Positions 33,713 through 44,649 of a stretch of DNA of 64,000 nt are shown here, one piece after another (the first letter of the stretch is position 1; each line of letters starts with the position of its first letter). The position numbers were made by a program, and so were the translations under genes. The stretch lies in the NCBI RefSeq assembly GCF_036850765.1, contig NC_089501.1, positions 15,910,997-15,974,996 on the forward strand, given 5' to 3'. Under the pieces are notes generated by a model. That model did no database searches. It was given only the letters and a program-made list of their open reading frames with translations, and had not been told where the DNA came from. This DNA comes from Saccopteryx bilineata. Lineage: Eukaryota > Chordata > Mammalia > Chiroptera > Emballonuridae.

Positions 33713-34727
33713 AGTGTTTTTTACCCCATTATCTTTGTAATGCCCACCACTGTCTGCCCCTGTGAAATTCAGACCCTTCTGTTAAAGCAGTTCCTCAATC
33801 ATGTGATACCCTAACTCTGCTGCCTGGACTGTCCTTCCCCCTTCTTCATGATCTGGTGAATTATTTCTAGTTCAAGGCAGATCTGTCTAGGACAAGCCTT
33901 CTGTGTTCTTTCATGATACTGTCACTTGTTCCCGCCATCGCTGGGCCACGTTGGCCTGCTACAGTATTTTCAAGACTTGTTCGCTTGATAGTCTGAGATT
34001 TTTCACAAATTCAAGTATTGCCTTATTTATGCCCACCTTGCTTTGTCACAGAGTAGATTTTTTCTGCATATTTTACCTCCCCTGCAAGCTCTTTCTATTG
34101 CCTCAATTTGAAAGTAATTTGTATTTCTAGCCTTCTCTACTAACATTTTGTTTTTACTTCTCTTGAAGCATTTGTCACAGTCTGTCCAGCCTTAGACCTA
34201 CTTGAATTTCTATGTCTGCCTCCTTCAGAAGACAGGGGGCCCCTGGAGGGCAGGGCCCATGCCTCATCTTGTATTCTCTTCTGTGCCTAGCACAGCGGTT
34301 GATCCTTAGTGAATGCTCAAAAACAATGTTTAAATTTACTGAGGAAATATCGACTTGGGCTTCCGAATGGAAACCTCTTATCTCAGGTGAAAAATTGCCT
34401 GTCTGTGATGATTGTTAAGCATTGGTTTAGATATCAGAATACAATGCCTAATTTATTTCCTGCACTGAAAATAGAATAGATTCATATCTTTGAAAAGGAA
34501 GAAATGGATCTCATGACCTTGGAAATCAGGTTATTTTCACTCAAGATTTAGTAAGTTTTTCTGTATTTTCATATCTAATTTTTAAAATTACGCTTGTATT
34601 CTTCCTTAATCAATCATTTTAAGTATTCTAATACAAACACACGCAAAGTTCTGTGAAGAAGAGAAATTACAGAGCAATACAGAAGTAACAAAGTCCATTA
34701 CATCAGAACAAGGTAGGCTACAAAAGT

Positions 34728-34893
34728 CCAGGGTGCATTCAAAATCAAAATCCTAGTGGATGTATTGAGGGAAAACACTTTGTAATTTATATAATTGTCT
34801 AACTACTATGCTGTACACCTAATACTAATACGGAATGAAATTAAATGTAAGTTTTAATTGACAAATAAAGTTTAAAGTTCTTAAAAAAAAATA
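34728..34893 (+). mobile_element. L1 3' end fragment, plus strand
   Basis: actttgtaatttatataatt, gtctaactactatgctgt and cacctaatactaatac followed by an A-run match the sense 3' end of a middle-aged L1. Confidence 0.6.
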
Positions 34894-35150
34894 AAAGGAC
34901 AACCACCACCAAACAAAAAAAAATCCTGCCAAATCCAAAGACTGAATTAATTGTAGTGAAATTTTAGGCATATGAGATAAAGGGAAGGGTTTGATGGGGA
35001 GATTTGATCAGCCCTTTAAATCATGTCATGGAAGCTAAATATCTACTATACATTGGACTAGTACAAAGAAAGCCAATCTTACCATCCTTCTCTTATGTGA
35101 AATGAAAGTCCTTTTTCAGAAGAAGAGATCATGCTTAAATTATGAAAATA

Positions 35151-35746
35151 CAGTGTGTCCGTAAAGTCATGGTGCACTTTTGACCGGTCACAGGAAAGCA
35201 ACAAAAGACGATAGAAATGTAAAATCTGCACCAAATAAAAGGAAAACTCTCCCAGTTTCATACTTATTCAGTGCAGTTCTATGTGGGCTCACGCACAGAT
35301 TTTTTAGGGCTCCTTAGGTAGCTATCCCGTATAGCCTCTACAGACTTGTCACTGACTGATGGCCTACCAGAACAGGGTTTCTCCACCAAACTGCCGGTTT
35401 CCTTCAACTGCTTATCTCACTGAGTAATGTTATTCCTATGTGGTGGCGCTTCATTATAAATGCGCCAATATTCACGTTGCACTTTGGTCATGGATTCAAA
35501 TTTAGCGAGACACAGAACACACTGAACTTTCCTCTGTACTGTCCACATCTCGACTGGCATGGCCGTGGGCTGCTCCGCTGTATACACGGTGTTACGTCAT
35601 CATCTGTGCATGTGCATATGCTGCCACATCATCCTACAGAAACTGGGAAGTTTTCCTTTTATTTGGTGCAGATTTCATATTTCTATCATCTTTTGTTGCT
35701 TTCCTGTGACCGGTCAAAAGTGCACCATGACTTTACAGACACACTG
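35151..35746. mobile_element. Mariner-like element with ~110-bp terminal inverted repeats (596 bp)
   Basis: Ends 35151-35262 and 35638-35746 are near-identical inverted copies starting cagtgtgtccgtaaagtcat. TA borders both sides (35149-35150, 35747-35748), as expected for Tc1/mariner. On the minus strand the middle still translates to transposase-like text, LKETGSLVEKP and SGRPSVSDKSVEAI, the helix-turn-helix region of mariner-type transposases, interrupted by stops. The catalytic domain is gone, so this is an internally deleted, nonautonomous copy. The 133- and 96-codon frames here are accidental. Confidence 0.9.
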
Positions 35747-35748
35747 TA

Positions 35749-36270
35749 TAGAGCGATCTATGGGATCTTTTCTGCATTACTGCTTGCCCTTACTCTTACT
35801 CATAGTAAGTCACTCAGCTGCTCTTACTTGGTTGCATGATAGACTTTAGTTCTCCAGATAAATTAATTCAATTATTTACTCTTTTTAAATTCTAATTTTA
35901 GTCATAATATTCTAAAAGGATATCTTTGTTTAACTGAAAGAACATGGAATCCAGGTCTATGCCTTTCAGTGCAACAAGGAATTTCCTCCTATTGCTACCA
36001 TGACAAACCATTCTCTTGAAGTAGAAGAGAAGTCAGGAAAGTCTCCATCTGGTTATTGAAAACCTTGTTGACTCAATGTGCTAAAAGTTTTCCACTTTAT
36101 TTCACAGGTCACATAAATGTATCTCTCTCCTTCATCCAAGTCCTATCTGGCACAAACAGTTATTCTTTAAGATATTGTGTAGATTGTCATTAATTGAAGG
36201 CAATATTCAGTATTTCCACAGGAGAGAAACAGCATTGGCTTTTTCTGTTTGTCTTTTTAGGTGAAAGTTT
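35749..36270. other. Unassigned DNA
   Basis: No repeat or exon recognised between the mariner element and the L1. Confidence 0.45.
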
Positions 36271-36286
36271 AAGAAAATTTAGTGTT

Positions 36287-37513
36287 AAAATTAATTCAAA
36301 ATGGATCAAAGACCTAAATATAAGATCTGAAACAATAAAGTACATAGAAGAAGACATAGGTACTAAACTCATGGACCTGGGTTTTAAAGAACATTTTATG
36401 AACTTGACTCCAATGGCAAGAGAAGTGAAGGCAAAGATAAATGAATGGGACTACATCAGAATAAAAAGTTTTTGCTCAGCAAGAGAAACTGATATCAAAA
36501 TAAACAGACAGCCAACTAAATGGGAACTGATATTTTCAAACAACAGCTCAGATAAGGGCCTAATATCCAAAATTTACAAAGAACTCATAAAACTCAACAA
36601 CAAACAAACAATCCAATAAAATGGGAAGAGGACATGAACAGACACTTCTCCCAGGAAGAAATACAAATGGCCAACAGATATATGAAAAGATGCTCAGCTT
36701 CATTAGTTATTAGAGAAATGCAAATCAAAACTATAATGAGATACCACTTCACCCCTGTTAGATTAGCTATTATGAACAAGATGGGTAATAGCAAATGTTG
36801 GAGAGGCTGTGGAGAAAAAGGAACCCTCATACACTGTTGGTGGGACTGTAAAGTAGTACAACCATTATGGAGGAAAGTATGGTGGTTCCTCAAAAAACTG
36901 CAAATAGAACTACCTTATGACCCAGCAATCCCTCTACTGGGTATATACCCCAAAACCTCAGAATCATTGATACATAAAGACAATGTAGCCCCATGTTCAT
37001 TGCAGCACTGTTCACAGTGGCCAAGACATGGAAACAACCAAAAAAACCCTTCAATAGAAGACTGGATAAAGAAGATGTGGCACATATACACTATGGAATA
37101 CTACTCAGCCATAAGAAATGATGACATCAGGTCATTTACAGCAAAATGGTGGGATCTTGATAACATTATACGAAGTGAAATAAGTAAATCAGAAAAAAAC
37201 AAGAACTACATGATTCCATACATTGGTGGAACATAAAAACGAGACTAAGAGACATGGACAAGAGTGTGGTGGTTACCAGGGGTGGGGGGAGGGAGGACGC
37301 AGGAGGGAGGGAGGGAGAGAGTTAGGGGGAGGGGGAGGGGCACAGAGAAAACTAGACAGAGGGTGACGGAGGACAATCTGACTCTGGGTGAGGGGTATGC
37401 AACATAATTTAATGACAAGATAACCTAGACATGTTTTCTTTGAATATATGTACCCTGAATTATTAATGTCATCCCATTAACATTAATAAAAATTTATAAA
37501 AAAAAAAAGAAAA
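36287..37513 (+). mobile_element. Young 5'-truncated LINE-1, 1.2 kb, plus strand
   Basis: Exact 16-bp duplications, aagaaaatttagtgtt, flank it at 36271-36286 and 37514-37529. It carries the last ~310 codons of ORF2, in two frames: to 36619, then 36634-37236. The 3' UTR has a G-rich tract (37280-37342) and the element ends aataaaaatttataaa plus A tail. The sequence is nearly the same as the 19933-24012 L1. Relative to that copy it has lost one aaca unit of the aacaaacaaacaaac run near 36600, which breaks the frame; a second pair of compensating shifts lies near 36990-37040. Confidence 0.95.
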
Positions 37514-37529
37514 AAGAAAATTTAGTGTT

Positions 37530-38029
37530 TGGGAAATATATCAAGTATAAACTAGAGATTCCCTGAGGTCTGTTTTATCTTAAAGATAATATTTTTGTTT
37601 TTGCAAATAGTACATTCTAAATGAGTTAGCTGGCAGGGCAGATATTGCAAAACTGGACTGATTTTGGAAATATATAGTGTAAGCTCATCATTTTGTAGAT
37701 GGCTCTGTTTATTAGTCAATCTAAGTTTAACTTTTTTTTTTTTTTTTTACTAAAACCAGTATTGAGTTTCTTCAGAAGTATGCTAGATTGTAACTCAGAT
37801 TCATTTCTGTGTTCACTTTACACAGATAAAGCTCATGTGAAAAAGAGCATGGTGACGGTAACCCATGGTTTGCGCTGTGCCTTTCAAGAAATTTCAGGAA
37901 GTACATGCTTCTTATAGGTGATGTGCACCATTGCCCTTTAGGGTATTCTAAATGAAGGATCATGTACTCCCCTTCTATTGAAGTTGCATCTGTTGGTCTT
38001 GGATTTTCAGGCAAGAAGGCTGGGAAAAA
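37530..38029. other. Unassigned DNA
   Basis: No recognisable feature apart from a short T-run at 37731-37748. Confidence 0.45.
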
Positions 38030-38155
38030 CAATTTGAGTGTAAGCTTTACAAAGGCACAGGCCATCTTGTTCATCATTGTTTTCCAAGTGAATAGCACAG
38101 TTTAAGGCATAAATAGGAACTTAATCAGTACTCATTAAGTGAATAAAGATCAGTG
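38030..38155 (+). mobile_element. L2 LINE 3' end, plus strand
   Basis: gtgtaagctttacaaaggca, ttgttcatcattgttttcc and tactcattaagtgaataaag follow the sense L2 3' end. Confidence 0.6.
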
Positions 38156-38199
38156 GTTTTCATGCTTATGTAGATGCCCTTGCTGTTTTAGATTACAGT

Positions 38200-38695
38200 G
38201 ATCAAGACCAAGCGTAAAAGTGTTATACAAGCCTAAGTAACTACTGACTTTGGTCAAGCTACTAAATAGTTTTCTTTCTTTTTTATTTGTGACAGAGAGA
38301 AAGAGAGGGGCACATAGGGACAGACAGACAGGAAGGGAGAGAGATGAGAAGCATCAACTATTTGTTGTGGCTACAGTAGAGTGAGTGACCCCTTACTCAA
38401 GCCAACAACCTTGGGCTTCAAGCCAGCAACCTTTGGGCTCAAGCCAGCTACCATGGAGTCATGTCTGTGATCCCACACTCAAGCCAGTGACCCTGCACTC
38501 AAGTTGGCGACCTTGGGATTTTGAACCTGGTTCCTCTGTGTCCCAGTCCGATGCTCCATCCACTGAACCACTGTCTGGTCAGGCTAACTAGTTTTCTAAA
38601 CCTTAGTCTTCTCATTTGAAAAGGTAAAAAATTGGGTGCTGTATGGAGAACCCTTTAAAATGTTTGGCACATGGTATGCTCATGATACATGGGCT
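38200..38695 (+). mobile_element. MIR fragment, plus strand, split by a SINE-B
   Basis: ttggtcaagctactaaatag before and ctaaaccttagtcttctcat, ggcacatggtatgctcatga after the SINE-B join into a sense MIR. Confidence 0.65.
38279..38584 (-). mobile_element. SINE-B copy, minus strand, inside a MIR
   Basis: Runs from gagagaaagagaggggcaca through tgagaagcatcaactattt and seven 'caagccagcaacc'-like units to cactgtctggtcaggc. Target-site repeats are taaatagttttct and taactagttttct, with one difference. Confidence 0.9.
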
Positions 38696-39188
38696 TTCTT
38701 ATGAAAGGTGAATTTTATAGGAAGTTTGCTTATATTGATTTTTACTTGTGATGTTACAGAAATAGAGGAAACCCTTCTTAGACCCAAGCTATATGTTATT
38801 CTTGAATTAAAGCCTGCCTGTGTGTGTCTGGACAATGAGGGTCTTATGAGGGGATTTCTATGAGGAACTGTGGTTTTTCCTGAAAAGGCCATCATAGCAG
38901 AGAGATTTGAAGCATGTTGCCTTGATTAAAGTAAAAGACAAACTATTATTCTGAGTGTGGTGCCTCCAATTGGTCAGCTAGTTTCCAGGCTGAGTTCCAA
39001 TGTGATATCCTAAAGTAAGAAAGAGTAAGAAAATACTAGAAGCTAAAGGTAAACACTAACCAAAACAACATTTCATCAAAAATTTCATTGGTCTTTAAAA
39101 ATATAAGACATTGTCAGCATCATTGCTGGGGAGACAAAGACGTATGATTTGGAAGAACTCTTGAAACCTATATTCAATATTGACAGTG

Positions 39189-39555
39189 TCCTTTACCAGG
39201 TGATTGGGCAGTGGATAGATGTGTTGGCCTGGGACGCTGGGGACCCAGGTTCAAAACCTTGAGGTCACTGGCTTGAGCTCAGGCTCATCTGGCTTGAGCA
39301 TGGGCTCACCAGCTTGAATGTGGGGTCACAGGCTTGAGTGTGGGATCATAGACATGACTCCATGGTCGCTGGCTTGAGCAAGGGTCACTGGCTTGGCTGG
39401 AGCCCCCCAGTCAAAGCACATATGAGAAAGCAATCAATGAATAACTAAGATGTCACAGAGAAGAATTGATGCTTCTCCTCTCTCTCCCTTCCTGTCTGTC
39501 TGTCCCTGTCTGTCCCTTCCTCGCTCTCTCTCCCTCTTGCTAAAAAGAAAAAAAA
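39189..39555 (+). mobile_element. SINE-B copy, plus strand
   Basis: Degenerate head (ctttaccaggtgattgggca), B-box-like aggttcaaaacc, then an expanded series of 'ggcttgagtgtgggatca' units, the ctgtctgtccctgtctg tract and an A-rich tail. Flanking attgacag and attgacaa remain. Confidence 0.85.
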
Positions 39556-39562
39556 ATTGACA

Positions 39563-41017
39563 AAGTGCCACTTCTGCCACAATTCATTGACCAGATAGAT
39601 TAAGTCAGTAAGGAAAATCGAGTTTATCTCTTAATGAGAGGAGCTGAAAAATCTCATTGATAAAGAAAGGTGAGGAGAGATTGGGGTCCTTCTATTAAAA
39701 CTTCCCTCTATCTTAGGTCTCTAAAAACTTCAGTTAGTGATGACATCAAGTTTGAATTCCAGTATTTAAAGTTCTCAATTAGGTTCAACTATGGCTCCTT
39801 AGAAGTAGCTCCTTTTGATCCAAAGACCTATGACTTAAACTGACACGTTAACTTCCTCCCACAGACCCACCATAGAGATAGCAATAAGATAAATACAAAC
39901 AACACTGCCCTCAAACAGTAGAAGAATGGGAAGCACATAATAAGCAGTCCCTGGTTTGTAGCAGTTTTAAGTCAACTGGGAACATGTTGCTAGGCTCGCC
40001 TATCCTGGGAATTAGGATTGTTCTTTGATTAGATCTAGGTCCTTTTCCCTGAGAGTGTCTTCTCAACCCACGTGTCTTCACTGCTTCCTGCCAGTGGCTC
40101 TGCTGTTCTCAGCTTTTCATCACTTTTGCTCTACGCAGTCACCTATCTCTGCCTATCACCTCCTTGGTGACTTCTGAAGAAACAGCCCACTTTTGCCAGC
40201 AGATTCACTTTTATAACATGCTTCCTTCCTATATCAACTTGAAAGGCAAGATCTTTTTACAATTTGAACATCCTGTCCCTTTTAGTCTAAGCCAGTGGTA
40301 TGTTCACAAGTATACTGCCTAAAAACTTTGTGATCTTTCTACAATTTGAATAAAATTTCACTCCATTGGAAAAAAGGAAACATTCCTTTTTCTCTAGACT
40401 TGCTGCTACTTTGTAATGGCTTGTGGAATCTCACTGTGTAGATTTATATAAGCTCTTTTGTCTAAATTAGAGGGCAAATTAGGTACCATTTAATTCTTTC
40501 AGAGACTTGAACCCTTGATTTCATTTTTGTCCTCAGGCTGGGGACACTGGTGATGAGAAACAGTTTTATCTTAGTCAATGATTGCTCATGATATTTTCTC
40601 CAAATTCTGCTTTAAAACTGGTCAGTTATTTATCTTATTTATTACTATTATTATCATCACTATCATAGCCTATCTTATGTAGCTAGAACACTGTTAACAT
40701 TTTACCTGGAGATATCCTCATTCAAATCCAAATGTTCATTACATACATTTTCCATCTACCATGTAAGTCAGACTACCCTTTTGTCATATGTTTTGCTACT
40801 CTGTAACCCAGGTCACCATACTTTCATCCTCCTATATAATTTCTTCACCATTTTCCAAACTTTTGCTGACAGTTTGCTCTCTGTTTTCGAGCCTCTGCTT
40901 CTTACCAACTCCCAAAGTCAATGGTGTATGTTTTCTGTTTTTTCAAAGTAGCATTCCCTCCTACATATGATATTCTAAATTCTTTAGATGTTACTGCATA
41001 ATCAACTACCCCCAAAG
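39563..41017. other. Unassigned DNA
   Basis: No repeat or exon recognised. Short frames only. Confidence 0.4.
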
Positions 41018-41648
41018 CAGTGTTGGGATTCAGCCAGTTAGTACCTGTTCGGCAGAACCGATTCCTAATTTTTTGTTGAGTCCGGGAAACCAGTTGTTAA
41101 ACTGGCACTTGCAATCAGGGTTTTCTCGAAGGTGGGTGCCTGGGCAGCTGCCCAATGTGGAAATTACAGATTTACATTCTTTACTCTTTTTTATCATTCA
41201 TCTGTGCAACAACATATTCTAAGCACCTGTTCATTCTGTCCATAGGTGAAAAAAATTTGACGGAACTATGCTTGTAATATTTATTTATTCATTTCATAAA
41301 ACTCATTCTACCTTTGATGAAATACCACATTTTAATTCCTTCATGTTTCTTACCTCAGTAAAGAACCATATAATGTAAAAAGTGCCAAACAACCAGGGGG
41401 TGACAAGCTGTCACTGGAAATATCTTTAACAGTTTTATTATTTTTTGTCAGGTATTATTTAATAATTTTTCATTAATATTTTAAAACTTTTTTTATAACA
41501 AATGTAGTTTTATGGACTTCTTTTATTGTCCTTATTTAAGCATTAAATGCATAAAATAATAAACTACTTTCTGGTATATCATTTTTTATACTTAAAACTG
41601 TCATTAGGGCAGAGAAGTGGTTGTTAAATTATTTGAATCCCACCACTG
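41018..41648 (-). mobile_element. Nonautonomous hAT transposon, copy 3 (631 bp), inverted
   Basis: Starts cagtgttgggattcagccag and ends tttgaatcccaccactg, the reverse of copies 1 and 2. The body matches copy 2 well, including the 'accagggggtgacaagctgt' block. The neighbouring 8-mers ccccaaag and aagtaatg do not match, so the duplication is lost or the insertion was not clean. Confidence 0.85.
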
Positions 41649-41835
41649 AAGTAATGTTCAGTGTTTTACTAGCTCAACAACTGACTCCAAACGTACCTGC
41701 CCAGCAAGTTTAACCCCGGATATGGTTACATTTTTAGTTGTGCAAAAGCAGAGGCTTCACCTCTTCAGGTTTAGGAGGATTGTGACCAGGTAGTGCAGAG
41801 TCACAGTTTTGGTGGTACTTTTTTTTTTTTAAATT

Positions 41836-42199
41836 TTTTTTTTTTTCATTTTTCTGAAGCTGGAAACGGGGAGAGACAGTCAGACAGACTCCCGCATGCG
41901 CCTGACCGGGATCCACCCGGCACGCCCACCAGGGGCGAGGCTCTGCCCACCAGGGGGCGATGCTCTGCCCATCCTGGGCGTCGCCATGTTGCGACCAGAG
42001 CCACTCCAGCGCCTGGGGCAGAGGCCACAGAGCCATCCCCAGCGCCGGGGCCATCTTTGCTCCAATGGAGCCTCAGCTGCGGGAGGGGAAGAGAGAGACA
42101 GAGAGGGAAAGCGCGGCGGAGGGGTGGAGAAGCAAATGGGCGCTTCTCCTGTGTGCCCTGGCCGGGAATCGAACCCGGGTCCTCCGCACGCTAGGCCGA
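41836..42199 (-). mobile_element. SINE-A copy, minus strand, 5'-truncated
   Basis: The reverse-complement SINE-A stops at cacgctaggccga, so about 30 bp of the tRNA-like head are missing. Target-site repeats are ggtacttttttttt at 41814 and 42200. One CTCF-like core lies at 41947-41960; a one-base-shorter version precedes it. Confidence 0.9.
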
Positions 42200-42214
42200 G
42201 GTACTTTTTTTTTG

Positions 42215-43158
42215 ACATGTTGAGAATTCTTTTTCTTGTTCCCACTGCTCAACAATCCATTCTCCCCGGTTAAGCATGAGCTGCCTTCAGAGGGAGGAAT
42301 TAACCAGAACAAGAGAACAGTCAAATTCTTGGCATTTGAACTTCCAAGATGACATCTGTACATCATCAAAGCCATGATTCCAGCATAAGCAATAGATTAG
42401 TCAGAACACTTAGCTATATTTTCCTGCCTTAGGGAACGAAGATAAAATCAGTTGAGTAAGGGAGGGAATGAAGTTGAGAAAAGAGGAGAACAAAATTGTT
42501 TTTTGTAGATCCCTGAGTAAAGGGTATACGTACCTGCATATCCTTGGGATCAAAGTCCTTTGTGGTAGATGGAATAATAGAAATATAAGAAACTTTTGGG
42601 GTCTTTATAACAAAAACCCTCTATATCTTTCTCTCCAGGTTGTAATCAGGAAAAGCTACGTGTCTTCCTGAGAAATTCTGAGTCCAGCATTGAGCCACAG
42701 GGTAAACGTGGCGCTCGCTAAGGGAGATGCAGAGGCAGATGGGGTCTACATCTCATGGCGTGGTGGGGAGAGCAGCGGGAGTGCCTCAGCTTCTTGAGGG
42801 ATAAGCAGAAGGGTTGGTCAAGCTGGAGGCACCTTGTAGTTTGGTTCCACTGGGCACAGAATGCATGGACCAGGAGAACAGAGGCCGTCAGGGGCTGCAG
42901 ATATCCACAAGAGATTGAAGTACATCTCAGTTGAGCTACTCTCAGGAGGACTGTGCATAAGATGCTACATTTCCCCTTGAAATTAAGGACGCAGCAGGTC
43001 CTCCTTAAATAGCTCCAGAAGAATTTTGACTTGACTTGAATGTTTATGTAAATGAGACTGAGTAAACTCCAGAAAAGGCAGACTTTACTTTGAAGTGGCA
43101 GATCAATCAATGTTCTTGGTATTAGTAAAAATGGGGTTTGATAATTTAGTACAATTAT
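42215..43158. other. Unassigned DNA
   Basis: 42700-43000 is less AT-rich and has a 130-codon minus-strand frame, but its translation resembles no protein family I know and no splice context supports it. Confidence 0.4.
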
Positions 43159-43171
43159 AGAAATACCTTAG

Positions 43172-43339
43172 TAGCTCAGGCCTGGTAGCTTAGTTGGTTA
43201 AAGTATAGTCTTGATATGCAAGGTTGTGGGTTCAATTCCCAGTCAGGGTACATATAGGAGTCAACCAATGAATGCATAAATAAATGGAACACCAAATCAA
43301 TGTTTCTCTCTCTCAAATCAATCAATCAATAAATAAAGA
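43172..43339 (+). mobile_element. VES-type tRNA-derived SINE, plus strand
   Basis: Head tagctcaggcctggtagctt, B box ggttcaattcc, then tcagggtacatataggagtc, caatgtttctctctctc and an (atca)n/aaat tail. The exact 13-bp duplication agaaataccttag is at 43159-43171 and 43340-43352. Confidence 0.9.
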
Positions 43340-43352
43340 AGAAATACCTTAG

Positions 43353-43540
43353 TTCACTGACCCCAGGATACACATTTTGTGTTCTAAGTTTAACACAACT
43401 GAAATTAAGATGCAGCACACAACCTATGGCGTATCAATTTAGTTGGCACTGATTTTTCTTTCTTAATGTTATGTAAAACAACAGTGCATCTTATAAATGG
43501 CGGTGTCTTAAATTCAATGAAATGCAGTATAATAGAAGTT
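43353..43540. mobile_element. Possible old DNA-transposon fragment
   Basis: The block aacagtgcatcttataaatgg ... gtgtcttaaattcaatgaaa resembles the 'gcgtcttaaattcgatgaaat' end of an old MITE-like element. No clear terminal repeats or duplication were read. Confidence 0.35.
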
Positions 43541-43859
43541 ATATTTTTGCATACCTGGGGTTTGTCAGTATCACTTAATATAATTGAAATGCTAGTAATT
43601 CAAAACCTGTAGCTTAGTCCTTCTTGCCATTCCTAACTCTTCCTTTATTCACAATGACATCTTTCCTTGTAAACTCACAAGCCTAGGGAGTGACAGTGGG
43701 AAGTTGTGATATTTACAATGGGAGGGACGGTGACTGCTACTCAGAGTTAAGCTGAATGTCACTTGGGGCCCACGTGGCAATTACATGGGCCATTCTGTAA
43801 AAATATTGTACATTTTGTACATATGATAACATACTGAAAATCAATTTGAAAATCAATTT

Positions 43860-44560
43860 TGATAGTAATAAAGCAGGATAGTAAGAAGCTAGGAAAATTC
43901 CTTGGCAAGTAAAATGGGGAGACCGACAGATAGCTGAACAAACTGGCTGAGCAATTTACAGCCTGATACAGGAGGTCACCTCCCTTGAGATAACATCCAG
44001 GCCTCAGCTGTATTTTAGCTACATTCCCAGAAAAGCAGCAAAACCAGGACGGCAACCCAGGACCAGCTACAATGACTAATTCCCCCTGCCCTGGGGCTGG
44101 AAGGGCACATCTGGAAAAGCCAATGAATATTCTGCTGAAATCTTCCCCTAAACTCCTAGTCTTTAAAAACCCTCAAAAAAAAAAAAAAAAGACCCAGCAT
44201 GCACCCTCTCCCTCCCAAGCAAACTCACACCTTATCCTTATCCTTCCCCCTCCTCCTCTTCCCCCACGGGTTCCTACAGGACTTGCAGCCAGGAGAGCTT
44301 GTCCTGGGCTGACCCCCTGCACCTATCTCCAACACCCCCTTTCTCTGACTTCTTCGTGAGCCCAAGCAGCCCCGCGTAAACTCGTTTCTTTTTTATAACA
44401 GTTTTAGAGAACAGAAACAGCCCTACCTAGGCTTCCTCAGGTTGCTTCTTCTGCCCTAAGCCCTCCCTTGTTTCACTGTCCCCAGTCTTTAATAAACCTA
44501 CTCTTACAGTCACCTGAACTGGTGGTGTGACATTTTCCTGCACAAAGTCAAGAACCCACA
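43860..44560 (+). mobile_element. Gammaretrovirus-type LTR (endogenous retrovirus remnant)
   Basis: A ~700-bp unit starts near tgatagtaataaagcagga and ends agaacccaca. It has a C-rich promoter-side region (44200-44340), an aataaa polyadenylation signal at 44491-44496 followed by tctc/gtgg-type U5 text, and the terminal CA expected of an LTR. It is interrupted by a 16-nt A-run near 44173. The 5' limit is uncertain. No gag, pol or env sequence follows. Described only as an old, inactive LTR. Confidence 0.7.
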
Positions 44561-44566
44561 TATTAC

Positions 44567-44600
44567 CAGGGGGCCTAGCCAGACTTGAAGGGCTGGTCCC
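44567..44600 (+). other. Primer-binding-site remnant next to the LTR
   Basis: A few bases after the LTR end, agggggcctagccagac resembles the proline-tRNA primer-binding site usual in gammaretroviruses, with several mismatches. Its presence means that this was a 5' LTR with leader, later truncated, and not a simple recombination-derived solo LTR. Confidence 0.5.
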
Positions 44601-44649
44601 ATTGCCTGGACTAACAGTAGTACATATATGCCTGGACAGGATTATAAAT

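Larger units (their letters stand above)
32561..34335 (+). mobile_element. L2 LINE, plus strand, split by L1 and SINE sequence
   Basis: 32690-32867 is clear L2 (tcaggacttttgctcatgc, tctgctcacatgtcactgc, ctatctaaaatagcacttct). The expected next text, cttatttcattgcagcac, appears only at 33577. The 3' part is at 33720-34335 (ctggactgtccttccccc; ggagggcagggcccatgc; gcacagcggttgatcctt). It is thus one L2 copy broken at 32868-33576 by L1 pieces and near 33604-33712 by a short SINE. Confidence 0.7.

Noticed and set aside
35438..35849. 133-codon plus-strand frame as a novel gene
   Set aside because: It lies inside the mariner element, antisense to the transposase remnant, and half of it is terminal inverted repeat.
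38380..38530. CRISPR-like array of ~20-bp repeats
   Set aside because: The repeats are the internal degenerate units of a SINE-B, without regular unique spacers, in a mammalian genome.
42718..43110. 130-codon minus-strand frame as an exon
   Set aside because: Translation resembles no family, and I could not find supporting splice sites or conserved codon pattern by eye.
44072..44359. Proline-rich 95-codon frame as a small protein
   Set aside because: It is the C-rich part of an LTR and includes a homopolymer A-run; no evidence of coding.
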